From the NCBI GenBank assembly GCA_029933395.1, contig JAOZOG010000014.1:1-20800 (forward strand): a stretch of DNA of 20,800 nucleotides, in the 5' to 3' direction. This stretch comes from Sulfurovaceae bacterium (GTDB lineage Bacteria > Campylobacterota > Campylobacteria > Campylobacterales > Sulfurovaceae). The translations under genes and the position numbers were made by a program. This document shows positions 1 to 8,745 of the stretch, piece by piece (within the stretch, counting starts at the first letter, position 1; each line of letters starts with the position of its first letter). The notes under the pieces were generated by a model. It was not told the origin of the DNA and did no database searches. It saw nothing but the letters and a program-made list of their open reading frames with translations.

Positions 1-30
1 GTGGACTAACATATGATCGCGGCCTAAAAG

Positions 31-39
31 TGTTATACT
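31..39 (+). promoter_or_regulatory. Extended -10 promoter element for the glycogen/glycolysis operon
   Basis: TGTTATACT reads as an extended -10 (TG, one base, TATACT). It lies about 65 bases before the eno start codon, and no convincing -35 hexamer is seen, which is usual for sigma-70 promoters of Campylobacterota. Nearly the same string (AGTG, C or T, TATACTT) recurs before the last gene of the window, which supports a real promoter motif. The predicted transcript start is near position 46. The call rests on sequence pattern only. Confidence 0.6.
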
Positions 40-49
40 TTTTCAGGAT

Positions 50-81
50 GCATCTGTCTCACTTAGCTGAGAGTCATGTGC
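50..81 (+). promoter_or_regulatory. Imperfect stem-loop in the eno leader
   Basis: Bases 50-62 can pair with 69-81 (nine Watson-Crick pairs, one G-U, three mismatches) around a six-base loop. A T-run (83-87) follows. Immediately after it, CCTTTT (81-86) can pair with AAAAGG (90-95), which contains part of the eno ribosome binding site. If transcription starts near 46, the stem-loop would sit almost at the 5' end of the operon mRNA. It could protect the mRNA, act as a weak attenuator or tune access to the SD. All of these roles are inference. Confidence 0.35.
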
Positions 82-104
82 CTTTTTATAAAAGGAGAAC
101 GAAC

Positions 105-1385
105 ATGCAACACAACACAATCATTAAAAGTATCAAAGCGTTGGAGATATTGGACTCCCGTGGTAATCCGACCGTCAGAGTGCTGATGTCTCTTGAAGAC
201 GGGACAAAAGTATCTGCTTCCGTTCCTTCAGGCGCGAGTACGGGTGAGTATGAAGCCGTAGAGCTTCGCGACAATGACCCTGAGCGTTATGACGGCAAAG
301 GGGTTTGCAAAGCGGTCGCCAATGTCAATGAGAAGATCGCACCACACATCATAGGAATGGATGTGACCGAACAGACAAAGATAGACCACGCGATGATAGA
401 ACTCGATGGCACGGAGAACAAGTCCAATCTGGGAGCCAACGCCATTCTGGGTGTCTCGATGGCAGCAGCAAAAGCGGCGGCAGCCTCAAGCGGACTGGAA
501 CTCTACCAGTATCTTGGCGGTACGGATGCCAGACGTATTCCCGTACCGTGTATGAACATCCTTAACGGTGGAGAACATGCGGACAACAACGTGGACTTTC
601 AGGAGTTCATGGCAGTGCCCGTAGGAGCGCCCAGTTTCAGTGAAGGGTTACGCTATGTGGCACAGACTTTTCATGCACTGAAACGCATTTTGGCTTCCAG
701 AGGTTTGGCAACTTCGGTTGGAGACGAGGGCGGGTTCGCCCCTGACCTTAAGAGCAACGAAGAGGCGATGGAGCTTATCATTGAAGCGATAGAAGCAGCG
801 GGATTTGAGCCGGGCAAAGACGTTATGATCGGCATTGACTCTGCGGCAACCTCTTTCTGCTCGGATAAAAAAGGAAACTACGATCTGAAATGGTCGGGAG
901 CGGGGCATAAAACAAGTGATGATCTCATCACGCTTGCTAAAGTGTGGGTGGAGAAATACCCCATCATCTTCTGGGAAGATCCTTTGGCAGAAGAGGACTG
1001 GAAAGGGTTTAGGAAGTTCACTGCCGAGCTTGGAGACAAAATAGAAGTCATCGGAGATGATCTGTTCGTGACCAACACCAAATTCATCGCGCGCGGGATC
1101 AAAGAGGAGAGCGCCAATGCATCACTCATCAAACTCAACCAGATCGGTACAGTGACTGAAACCATCGAAGCGGTGAAGATGTGCCGGGACAATGGCTGGC
1201 GTTACCTCATTTCTCACCGTTCAGGTGAAACAGCTGATACCTTCCTGGCAGATTTTGCCGTAGCAATGGATGGAGGACATTTGAAGACCGGTTCTGCTTC
1301 AAGAAGTGAGAGACTGGCAAAATACAACCGTCTGCTTGAAATTGAGATGCTTCTGGAAGAGGAAGCGATCTACACCTGGAAATAA
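105..1385 (+). CDS. eno: Enolase (phosphopyruvate hydratase)
   Basis: Enolase interconverts 2-phosphoglycerate and phosphoenolpyruvate in the cytoplasm. The 426-residue protein is standard length. Visible marks are the N-terminal LDSRGNPTV block, GGEHADNN followed by E167 (QEF), E208 in VGDEGGF, the Mg ligands D245 (GIDSA), E291 (WEDP) and D318 (GDDLF), and catalytic K343 in the signature LIKLNQIGTVTET; SHRSGET follows. The ATG at 105 is chosen because AAAGGAG (91-97) sits about seven bases upstream and homology begins right after it. A GTG at 30 in the same frame would add 25 residues overlapping the promoter and leader, so it is rejected. Eno is the first gene of the run, 11 nt before glgP. 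This is an unusual place for enolase, and a second copy elsewhere in the genome is possible. Confidence 0.98.
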   Translation: MQHNTIIKSIKALEILDSRGNPTVRVLMSLEDGTKVSASVPSGASTGEYEAVELRDNDPERYDGKGVCKAVANVNEKIAPHIIGMDVTEQTKIDHAMIELDGTENKSNLGANAILGVSMAAAKAAAASSGLELYQYLGGTDARRIPVPCMNILNGGEHADNNVDFQEFMAVPVGAPSFSEGLRYVAQTFHALKRILASRGLATSVGDEGGFAPDLKSNEEAMELIIEAIEAAGFEPGKDVMIGIDSAATSFCSDKKGNYDLKWSGAGHKTSDDLITLAKVWVEKYPIIFWEDPLAEEDWKGFRKFTAELGDKIEVIGDDLFVTNTKFIARGIKEESANASLIKLNQIGTVTETIEAVKMCRDNGWRYLISHRSGETADTFLADFAVAMDGGHLKTGSASRSERLAKYNRLLEIEMLLEEEAIYTWK

Positions 1386-1396
1386 AGGGGCCAAAG

Positions 1397-3547
1397 ATGA
1401 TGAACAGTGACCCTTCAGTCAATGTGGCCATTCCAAAACTACCCAAAGAGATCAGCGGGCTGAAAGAGATATCGCTTAACTTATGGTGGACCTGGAATCC
1501 GCGCGGGAAAAATCTTTTTAAACTGCTGAATTCCTATTTGTGGAAAGAGAGTGGGCACAATCCTATAGCTATGCTTAAAAGCATGACACAGAATGAGTTG
1601 GACAGAGTGTGTAAAGATGAGTCTTTTATGCGTGAGTATCATTATGTCTACGACATGTTCCAAATGTATATCAGTGACAGCAACATTTATGCGGATGAGC
1701 CTTTGCCTGTGGCTTACTTCTGTGCAGAATACGGCCTGCATCACTCCGTACCGATCTACTCCGGAGGCCTCGGTTTTCTGGCCGGTGATATTCTGAAAGA
1801 GTCCAGCGATATGGGATTGCCCATGGTGGGAATAGGCTTTATGTATCCACAGGGCTATGTACGCCAGTTCATTGGCAGTGACGGCTGGCAGAACAGTGCG
1901 GAAGAACCGATAGAAAAAGATGTTGCACCCATTGAGAGAGTTCTGGATGATGATGGCAATCATTTCACCATAGAAGTACCTTTCATTGAACCGACTGTCT
2001 ATGCCAGTGTATGGAAGATCAATGTCGGCAGGGTGACACTCTATCTTCTGGATACAGATATTGAGAAGAATGATCCCTGGGATCGTCAGATCTCATCAAG
2101 ACTCTATACACCCGATATCAACCAAAGGCTGCGACAGCAGATCGTTCTGGGTATCGGTGGCTACAGGGTACTTGAAGAGCTTGGTATCGAATACTCTATT
2201 TTGCATCTGAACGAAGGGCATCCCGCTTTTGCACTTTTTGAGCGTGTACGGAATTTTATGGAAAAAGAGAATTTGAGTCTGGATGAAGCCATAGAAAAGG
2301 TCAAACAGACTTCAGTTTTTACGACACATACGCCATTGCAGGCAGCCACGGATGTGTACAATTTTGATATGATGAGTACTTCTTTCCGGGATTACTGGGA
2401 AAAACTGGGTATGAACAAAGAGCAGTTCATGCGTTTAGGGATCAACCCGGATGACCCCAATGCAGGGTTCAATATGACGGTTTTTGGGCTGAATATGTGT
2501 AACAACAGAAATGCTGTCAGCAAAAAACACAGTGAAGTGGCCACGGAGATATGGCAGCATGTACTGCCTGTTACCAATGGAAAAAAAGCAGTGATAGACC
2601 ATGTCACGAACGGGGTACACCTTCCGACCTGGTTCGGTGACGAACTTTCAACTGCACTGATCACGTTGCTTGGCGAACAGTGGAGTTTCATACAGGATGA
2701 TACGGCACTGTGGGGATTCATGAAAGAGATAAAAAACAAAAAACTCTGGAATATCTCCCAGAATTCCAAAGTGGCGATGGTAAACTTTATTCGTGAGCGT
2801 GTGCGTATCAAATATGCCAGGGAAGGGATCGACCCTGTGATCGCTATTGCGGAAGGTGTTCTGCTCGATCCGGATATTCTGACGATAGGGTTTGCGCGTC
2901 GTATGGCTGAATATAAACGTCCCGATCTCATACTGGAAGATCTGGACAGGCTGGAGAAGATACTCAACAACAGGGATAGACCGGTACAGATCATTTTTGC
3001 AGGAAAAGCACACCCTGCAGATATGACAGGTAAGAAAATACTGCAGCATATCTTTAAAGCTGCACAGGATGTGAGGTTCCACGGGCGTATTGCAGTTGTG
3101 GAAGACTATGGTGAGAATGTAGCGAAATATCTACTGCGTGGTGTGGATGTCTGGCTGAACAATCCTCAGATCCCTATGGAGGCTTGCGGTACGAGCGGTA
3201 TGAAAGCCTCTCTTAACGGCACACTGCATCTCTCTGTCCCTGACGGCTGGTGGCCGGAAGGCTATAATGGAAAGAACGGCTGGAGCTTTGGGGCAGAACC
3301 TTCAGACAGAACAAAAGATGCCAATGCACTCTATGACCTTTTGGAAAATGAGATCGTACCGCTCTACTATGATGTGGATGACAAAGGGGTGCCGAACGGC
3401 TGGGTAGAGAAGATGAAAGAGGCGATGAGTACCATTTCTCCGGAATTCAGTGCGAGACGGATGATGAAAGACTATCTACGCAAGTTTTACATTCCTATCT
3501 CCAAAGAGTTACAAAATGATAAAAACAATAAAGGAAAGAAAAAATGA
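1397..3547 (+). CDS. glgP: Alpha-glucan phosphorylase (GT35, PLP-dependent)
   Basis: This enzyme removes terminal alpha-1,4 glucose units from glycogen or maltodextrin with phosphate, giving glucose-1-phosphate. The 716-residue protein is shorter than E. coli GlgP/MalP (about 800). It belongs to the compact phosphorylase type that starts with an LPxxISGLxxISLNLWWTWNP block (about residues 14-35), as in the alpha-glucan phosphorylases of Thermotoga, Aquifex and actinobacteria. AEYGLHHSVPIYSGGLG near residue 110 and the PLP-lysine loop EACGTSGMKASLNG, with K603 as the cofactor lysine, are both present. An AAGGGG SD lies at 1385-1390. Two ATGs in tandem (1397 and 1400) are possible starts. The stop overlaps the gap start (ATGA), which suggests translational coupling. 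The preferred chain length cannot be told from sequence. Confidence 0.96.
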   Translation: MMNSDPSVNVAIPKLPKEISGLKEISLNLWWTWNPRGKNLFKLLNSYLWKESGHNPIAMLKSMTQNELDRVCKDESFMREYHYVYDMFQMYISDSNIYADEPLPVAYFCAEYGLHHSVPIYSGGLGFLAGDILKESSDMGLPMVGIGFMYPQGYVRQFIGSDGWQNSAEEPIEKDVAPIERVLDDDGNHFTIEVPFIEPTVYASVWKINVGRVTLYLLDTDIEKNDPWDRQISSRLYTPDINQRLRQQIVLGIGGYRVLEELGIEYSILHLNEGHPAFALFERVRNFMEKENLSLDEAIEKVKQTSVFTTHTPLQAATDVYNFDMMSTSFRDYWEKLGMNKEQFMRLGINPDDPNAGFNMTVFGLNMCNNRNAVSKKHSEVATEIWQHVLPVTNGKKAVIDHVTNGVHLPTWFGDELSTALITLLGEQWSFIQDDTALWGFMKEIKNKKLWNISQNSKVAMVNFIRERVRIKYAREGIDPVIAIAEGVLLDPDILTIGFARRMAEYKRPDLILEDLDRLEKILNNRDRPVQIIFAGKAHPADMTGKKILQHIFKAAQDVRFHGRIAVVEDYGENVAKYLLRGVDVWLNNPQIPMEACGTSGMKASLNGTLHLSVPDGWWPEGYNGKNGWSFGAEPSDRTKDANALYDLLENEIVPLYYDVDDKGVPNGWVEKMKEAMSTISPEFSARRMMKDYLRKFYIPISKELQNDKNNKGKKK

Positions 3548-4557
3548 AAAAACGTATAGCGATTAACGGACTGGGCCGTATAGGCAATCAGGTATTGAGA
3601 CACTACATTCACAACCTTCCCGAAAATTGTGAGATTGTGGCAGCAAATACTTCAAGCGTGGAAGATGCCGCTTACCTTTTACAGTATGACTCTGTACACG
3701 GCAGGGCGGATTTTCCTATTAGTACGGAAGAGAACAAGCTTATTATTGACGGGCATGAAATTACTATCGTCAGCAGCCACAATCCTCTGGAACTCCCCTG
3801 GAAAGATTTGAAGATAGATATCGTACTGGAGTGTACGGGACACTATACGGATGGGACACTTGCAGTACAGCACATTCAGGCAGGTGCAAAGAAAGTACTG
3901 ATCTCGGCTCCCGGAAAAAATGTCGAGATGACCATTGTCAAAGGGGTGAACCATACTCAGTATGATGATACCAAACATCACATTGTTTCGAATGCATCCT
4001 GTACGACCAATTCTCTGGCTCCGGTCATGAAAGTACTTGAAGAGAATTTTGGTGTGGAAAATGCCATGATCACCACCACGCATGCCTACACCTCTACGCA
4101 GGTAACCGTAGATAAACGTGCCAAGAAACGCAGACGCGGACGTGCGGGTGCTATTAACATCATTCCGACCACAACGGGTGCGGCAATTGCGACGGTAGAG
4201 GTGATCCCTGCGCTTGAAGGAAAAATGGAAGCAATGGCATTGCGTGTACCGGTGCCTGATGGTGCCATTACCGAAGTGGTGGCTCTGTTGCAAAAAGAGG
4301 TGACGGTAGAAGAACTCAATGGTGTCTTTGCCAAAGCAGCAGAGGGTGAACTTGCGGGTATTCTGGAATTTACCACAGAAGAGATCGTCTCTTCGGATAT
4401 TTTGGGGAATCTGCATTCGAGCATTGTTGACGGGTTGTCCACTGCAGTCGTTGGCGGGAAAATGGTCAAAGTCATGGTATGGTATGACAATGAGTATGGC
4501 TATTCACAGAGACTTTTGGAAGTGGCTGACTATATGGCTTCCAAAATGTCAAAGTAG
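3544..4557 (+). CDS. gap: Glyceraldehyde-3-phosphate dehydrogenase, probably NADP-accepting
   Basis: Phosphorylating GAPDH of 337 residues. The Rossmann motif INGLGRIG (7-14), catalytic C153 in SNASCTTN, H180 in THAYTSTQ, RVPVPDGAI and the C-terminal WYDNEYGYS are all intact. Two cofactor-selecting positions are unusual. The Asp that normally ends the second beta strand (VAIND in NAD enzymes) is Thr36 here (VAANT). The Leu-Pro pair that follows the catalytic His by 11-12 residues in NAD enzymes (QRILDLP) is Lys191-Arg192 here (QVTVDKR). In well-studied GAPDHs, changes at these positions favour NADP, so a biosynthetic, GapB-like role is likely; this is inferred. The start codon overlaps the glgP stop by 4 nt. 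pgk and tpi are not nearby. Confidence 0.97.
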   Translation: MKKRIAINGLGRIGNQVLRHYIHNLPENCEIVAANTSSVEDAAYLLQYDSVHGRADFPISTEENKLIIDGHEITIVSSHNPLELPWKDLKIDIVLECTGHYTDGTLAVQHIQAGAKKVLISAPGKNVEMTIVKGVNHTQYDDTKHHIVSNASCTTNSLAPVMKVLEENFGVENAMITTTHAYTSTQVTVDKRAKKRRRGRAGAINIIPTTTGAAIATVEVIPALEGKMEAMALRVPVPDGAITEVVALLQKEVTVEELNGVFAKAAEGELAGILEFTTEEIVSSDILGNLHSSIVDGLSTAVVGGKMVKVMVWYDNEYGYSQRLLEVADYMASKMSK

Positions 4558-4568
4558 GGTCAGAAAAG

Positions 4569-6203
4569 ATGCTTAGCCCGTCAGCTGGAAAACCGGTACC
4601 CAAAAATGAGCTGGTCAATGTTGCTTCATTGCTGAGTGCCTACTATGAATATACACCCAACAGTGCTATTGAGGCAGAAAAAGTAGTTTTCGGTACTTCA
4701 GGGCACCGTGGAGGTGCATTAAAGAAAAGTTTTAACGAAGCGCATGTACTTGCGATAGCACAGGCGGTGTGTGAGTATAAAAAAGAGAAGGGGTACAATG
4801 GTGTGTTATATATCGGTAAAGATACCCATGCACTCTCCACTCCTGCACAAATGAGTACATTGCGTGTCTGTGCGGCGAACGGTGTACATGTTGCCATTTC
4901 GAAAGAGGATGCCTATACACCGACTCCACTGGTCTCTTTCGCCATTTTGGAACACAACAGAACTTCGGATGAAGCGGCAGACGGTATTGTCATTACCCCT
5001 TCTCACAACCCTCCACAGGACGGCGGTTTCAAGTACAATCCGCCCAATGGCGGACCGGCCGATACGGATGTGACCTCTGTCATAGAAAAAAGAGCGAACG
5101 AGATCCTTCAAAATGCGCTTAAGGATGTCAAAACCGTTAGTTATGAAGAGGCTTTGGCTTCGGAGTATGTCTGTGAGCATGATTTCATTGAACCTTATGT
5201 TGAGGCATTGGGTGAGATCGTCGATATGCAGGCTGTGCAGAAAGCAAATTTTAAAATGGCAGCCCATCCTCTGGGTGGTTCTTCCATTGAAGTGTATGAA
5301 CGTATCAAATCCTGTTATGGGCTTGAGTTGGAGATCATTCATCCCTATGTGGATTTTACCTTCTCTTTTATGACTGCGGACCATGACGGGAAAATACGTA
5401 TGGACTGCTCTTCTCCTTACGCCATGGCATCTTTGGTACAGCTCAAAGAGCAGTATGACCTGGCTTTCGGGAACGATACCGATTCGGACAGACACGGCAT
5501 CGTGACACCCAAAGGCGGGCTTATCAACCCCAACCATTACCTCAGTGTGGCGGTCTGGTATCTCTTTACCCACAGGAAAAATTTCACCAAAGATCTGAAA
5601 GTCGGGAAAACCCTGGTTTCCAGTTCGATGATAGAGCGTGTCTGCCAAAGTCTCGGTGTGAACATCTATGAAGTACCTGTGGGCTTTAAATGGTTTGCAG
5701 ACGGACTGTTTGACGGCAGGCTTGGGTTTGGCGGAGAAGAGAGTGCCGGAGCGGCGTATCTTCGCCAGAACGGACGTGTATGGACGACAGATAAAGATGG
5801 CATTATCATGACGCTGCTTGCTGCTGAGATCATGGCGGTAACGGGGAAAGATATTGCAGATATCTATGCTGAATTTGAAGAGAAATTCGGAAGATCCTAC
5901 TATGCACGTATCGATGCACCTGCTACGGCGGAGCAGAAGAAGATCTTGAAAAACATGAATGAAGACTCTGTAACTGCCGAAACCTTCGGAGGTGAAAAGA
6001 TAGAAAAGATCCTGACCCGTGCTGATGGCAATGGTGCCCCGATTGGCGGACTGAAAATTGTGACTGCGAATGCCTGGGTAGCGATGCGACCTTCGGGAAC
6101 AGAAGAGATCTACAAGATCTATGCAGAGAGTTTTATTTCGGAAGAACATTTGAAAAGTATTCAGAAAGAGGCACAAAAAATGATGCAGGAATTATTTTTG
6201 TAA
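4569..6203 (+). CDS. pgm: Phosphoglucomutase (alpha-D-glucose-specific)
   Basis: Pgm interconverts glucose-6-P and glucose-1-P and is the direct supplier of the precursor for glycogen. The 544 residues match the length and order of E. coli Pgm (546). Visible marks are the FGTSGHRGG phosphate-contact loop (about 42-50), phosphoserine S145 in TPSHNPP, the metal loop NDTDSDR (D303, D305, D307), the sugar-specificity loop GGEESAGA, and the C-terminal phosphate loop RPSGTEE. All four catalytic regions of the phosphohexomutase family are intact, unlike in the next gene. The ATG at 4569 follows gap by 11 nt with AGGGT upstream, and the N-terminal AGKPVPKNELVNVASLL matches the family from the first residues. 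Confidence 0.98.
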   Translation: MLSPSAGKPVPKNELVNVASLLSAYYEYTPNSAIEAEKVVFGTSGHRGGALKKSFNEAHVLAIAQAVCEYKKEKGYNGVLYIGKDTHALSTPAQMSTLRVCAANGVHVAISKEDAYTPTPLVSFAILEHNRTSDEAADGIVITPSHNPPQDGGFKYNPPNGGPADTDVTSVIEKRANEILQNALKDVKTVSYEEALASEYVCEHDFIEPYVEALGEIVDMQAVQKANFKMAAHPLGGSSIEVYERIKSCYGLELEIIHPYVDFTFSFMTADHDGKIRMDCSSPYAMASLVQLKEQYDLAFGNDTDSDRHGIVTPKGGLINPNHYLSVAVWYLFTHRKNFTKDLKVGKTLVSSSMIERVCQSLGVNIYEVPVGFKWFADGLFDGRLGFGGEESAGAAYLRQNGRVWTTDKDGIIMTLLAAEIMAVTGKDIADIYAEFEEKFGRSYYARIDAPATAEQKKILKNMNEDSVTAETFGGEKIEKILTRADGNGAPIGGLKIVTANAWVAMRPSGTEEIYKIYAESFISEEHLKSIQKEAQKMMQELFL

Positions 6204-6230
6204 AACAACGTGAATTAAAAGGAGCGAAAT

Positions 6231-8735
6231 ATGAAAGCAGTAGTAATGGCAGGCGGTTTCGGTACAAGAATCCAGCCCTTGACACATTCAAGACCTAAAC
6301 CGATGTTACCGATCATGAACAGACCGATGATGGAACATACGATGATGATGCTCAAAGAGCTGGGTATCACAGAGTTCATCGTGCTTTTGTATTTCAAACC
6401 TGAGATCATTCAAGAGTATTTTAAAGACGGAAGTGATTTCGGAATCAATATCAGCTATGTTATCCCTGATGATGACTATGGTACGGCTGGAGCTGTGAAA
6501 CTGGCTCAAGAATATATCGGGGATGAGAATTTTGTCATTATTAGTGGTGACCTGGTGACAGATTTTGATTTTAAAAAGCTTTTTACATTTCACAAAAAGA
6601 AAAAAGCACAACTCTCCATCGGTCTGACTTCAGTGGAAAATCCGCTTCAGTTCGGTGTGGTCATCGCCAATGAAGAGAATGTCATAGAGAAGTTTTTGGA
6701 AAAGCCAAGCTGGGGAGAAGTTTTCAGTGATACGATCAATACGGGTATCTATGTGATAGAACCGGAGATATTGGAATTCATCCCTGAAGGTGAAAATTTT
6801 GACTTTGCCAAAGACCTCTTCCCATTACTGATGGAACAGAAGATACCACTGATGGCCTATAACCTGAAAGGGTACTGGCGTGATGTCGGCAATCCGCAAA
6901 GCTACAGGGAAGTGTATGAAGATATTTTCAACCAGGAAGTCAAGTTCAAAATACCCGGAAAAAAGAAGAAATATCCAGATGGTGTGCTCTATTCACTGGG
7001 AAAGAACAAAGTGGATGATTCTGTTGAAATTATAGGTACCGTGCTTTTGGGTAACAATGTCACCATTAAGAAAAATGTAAAACTGACCAATACTGTTATT
7101 GGAGACAATGTCACGATCGGAGCGTCAAGCAAGATAAAGAACAGTGTTTTCTGGGAAGAGATCAAAGTGGGTAAACATCTTCTGCTGGACAACGGTGTCA
7201 TCTGTAACCATAACTTCATCGATAGAAATGTGACAGCTACTTCGGGCCTTATTTTGGCTGAAAACTGTGAAGTAGGTGAACTGGCACGTTTTGACAAAGA
7301 TGTGACCATCTGGCCTGACAAGAAAATAGAGCCTGCATCGATTGTGACAAGCAACCTGATACTGGGAAGCAAATACAAAAACTCCATTTTTGAAGACGGC
7401 AGCGTTTATGGAAAAAGCAATATAGAGCTTTCCTGTGAAATGGCCACAAAACTGGCAGAAGCGTTCGGGTCTCAGCTCTCTCCGTTTTCAACAGTGGTTG
7501 TCGGACGGGACCACGACAAAAATTCACGTATGGTAAAACGGGCTTTTCTGGGAGGCCTTCTCTCGTCTGGTATCAATGTACTGGACCTGAAAGAAATTCC
7601 GCCTTCCGCACTGCGCTATACACTTGCCAATGACAGCTCTTTAAGTGCGGGTGTGCATTTTAAACGCTGTCTGAACGATACGGCAAGCTCTGAAATAACA
7701 CTCTTTAACGATGAAGGTATGAAGATCCATTCCGATTTTGCCAAAGCTGTTGAAAAAGCATTTTTTACCGAAAAATTCCGCAGGGTGGATTATGACAAAA
7801 TAGGCCATATCAGTGATACCCACTACAACTTGGAATGTACGAATTATCAGCACAGTATTATAGATAAGATCGATCACCGGATCGTTAAACATGAGAATTT
7901 CAAAGTAGTGCTTGACCTTATGCACGGTACTACCATCGATATTTTTCCAAAGATCATCAATACGATACTGGTTGAAAATGTGATGCTCAACTCCTATTAT
8001 GATGCCAATAAACTTTCCAATATTTCCATTCTGGAAAACAAGTCATTTTCCACAGTTTCCAATATTGTGCAGTGCCTGGCATATGATATGGGTGTGATCG
8101 TCTATCCCAATGCTCAGAGACTTGTACTGGTCAGTGATGAAGGTACAGTTCTGAGTAAAGTAGAAGCACTCTACGCGGTACTTGAACTTCTGAACCTCGA
8201 TGCAATGAATCAAAAGAAAAAAGTTTTTTTACCTGTCTGGGCACCTGATATGCGTGAATTTAAAAATCTCATTATCGAAAAGGGAGTGTATGCCAATTTC
8301 AAAGCGGAAAAACTCAAAAAGTATGATCTTCTGGCTACGGTAGACGGCAACTTCACCTTTACCGAATTTTCCTATACGCGTGATGCCATATATGGGAGTT
8401 TAAAGATTATGGAGCTTTTGAGTACATACAAAGTCAAGCTTTCACAGCTTGTGGAAGCTCTGGAGACTTTCTACTACAAAGAATTCAAGGTGGACTGTCC
8501 CCAGAAACTCAAAGGCAGGATGATGCGAAAATTTCTTGAGTACTCCAAAGGTAAAAAATCATGCTCCCAAGTAGGTGTCAAGATATGGGAGGCGGAAAAT
8601 GACTGGGTATTGATGATCCCTGACCAGTACAGCGAGCATCTCAATCTTTATATTCAGGCGGCAGATAAAGAAGCGGGTGAAAAACTCTATGATTTCTATA
8701 CACAAAAGATAGACCTGTGGTCAAAAGAAGGGTAG
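6231..8735 (+). CDS. NDP-sugar pyrophosphorylase fused to a catalytically dead phosphomannomutase-like domain
   Basis: A three-part protein of 834 residues. Residues 1 to about 235 are a nucleotidyltransferase with AGGFGTRIQPLT...RPKPMLP, YGTAGAVK, ISGDLVTDFD and FLEKPSWGEVFSDTINTG. Residues about 255-385 are a left-handed beta-helix of hexapeptide repeats. The rest has the fold order of a phosphomannomutase, but the phosphoserine loop is SAGVHFKRC (472-480), the metal loop is YPNAQR (625-630) instead of DGDGDR, the sugar loop is VDGNF (704-708), and the phosphate loop is IPDQYSEH (796-803). The same fusion is known in cyanobacteria and actinobacteria, often labelled mannose-1-phosphate guanylyltransferase. 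Directly behind pgm and with no GlgC in the window, it could instead make ADP- or UDP-glucose; this is inferred. AAGGAG precedes the ATG by 6-7 bases. Confidence 0.92.
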   Translation: MKAVVMAGGFGTRIQPLTHSRPKPMLPIMNRPMMEHTMMMLKELGITEFIVLLYFKPEIIQEYFKDGSDFGINISYVIPDDDYGTAGAVKLAQEYIGDENFVIISGDLVTDFDFKKLFTFHKKKKAQLSIGLTSVENPLQFGVVIANEENVIEKFLEKPSWGEVFSDTINTGIYVIEPEILEFIPEGENFDFAKDLFPLLMEQKIPLMAYNLKGYWRDVGNPQSYREVYEDIFNQEVKFKIPGKKKKYPDGVLYSLGKNKVDDSVEIIGTVLLGNNVTIKKNVKLTNTVIGDNVTIGASSKIKNSVFWEEIKVGKHLLLDNGVICNHNFIDRNVTATSGLILAENCEVGELARFDKDVTIWPDKKIEPASIVTSNLILGSKYKNSIFEDGSVYGKSNIELSCEMATKLAEAFGSQLSPFSTVVVGRDHDKNSRMVKRAFLGGLLSSGINVLDLKEIPPSALRYTLANDSSLSAGVHFKRCLNDTASSEITLFNDEGMKIHSDFAKAVEKAFFTEKFRRVDYDKIGHISDTHYNLECTNYQHSIIDKIDHRIVKHENFKVVLDLMHGTTIDIFPKIINTILVENVMLNSYYDANKLSNISILENKSFSTVSNIVQCLAYDMGVIVYPNAQRLVLVSDEGTVLSKVEALYAVLELLNLDAMNQKKKVFLPVWAPDMREFKNLIIEKGVYANFKAEKLKKYDLLATVDGNFTFTEFSYTRDAIYGSLKIMELLSTYKVKLSQLVEALETFYYKEFKVDCPQKLKGRMMRKFLEYSKGKKSCSQVGVKIWEAENDWVLMIPDQYSEHLNLYIQAADKEAGEKLYDFYTQKIDLWSKEG

Positions 8736-8745
8736 GAAGGGTATT

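Noticed and set aside
1..9. Possible last codons (GTG GAC TAA) of an upstream gene
   Set aside because: Three codons cannot be assigned to any gene, and another frame also stops within 16 bases; there is not enough sequence to judge.
30..104. GTG-started 25-residue N-terminal extension of enolase
   Set aside because: It would start inside the promoter element and cover the leader hairpin, has no SD, and enolase homology with a good SD begins at the ATG at 105.
3679..4416. 245-codon open frame on the - strand opposite gap
   Set aside because: It is a shadow of a fully motif-supported GAPDH gene, with no independent evidence.
4806..6176. 456-codon open frame on the - strand opposite pgm and part of the gap-pgm region
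   Set aside because: It lies fully antisense to a certain gene, shows no recognisable domain, and has a composition rich in Arg, His and Phe, typical of a shadow frame.
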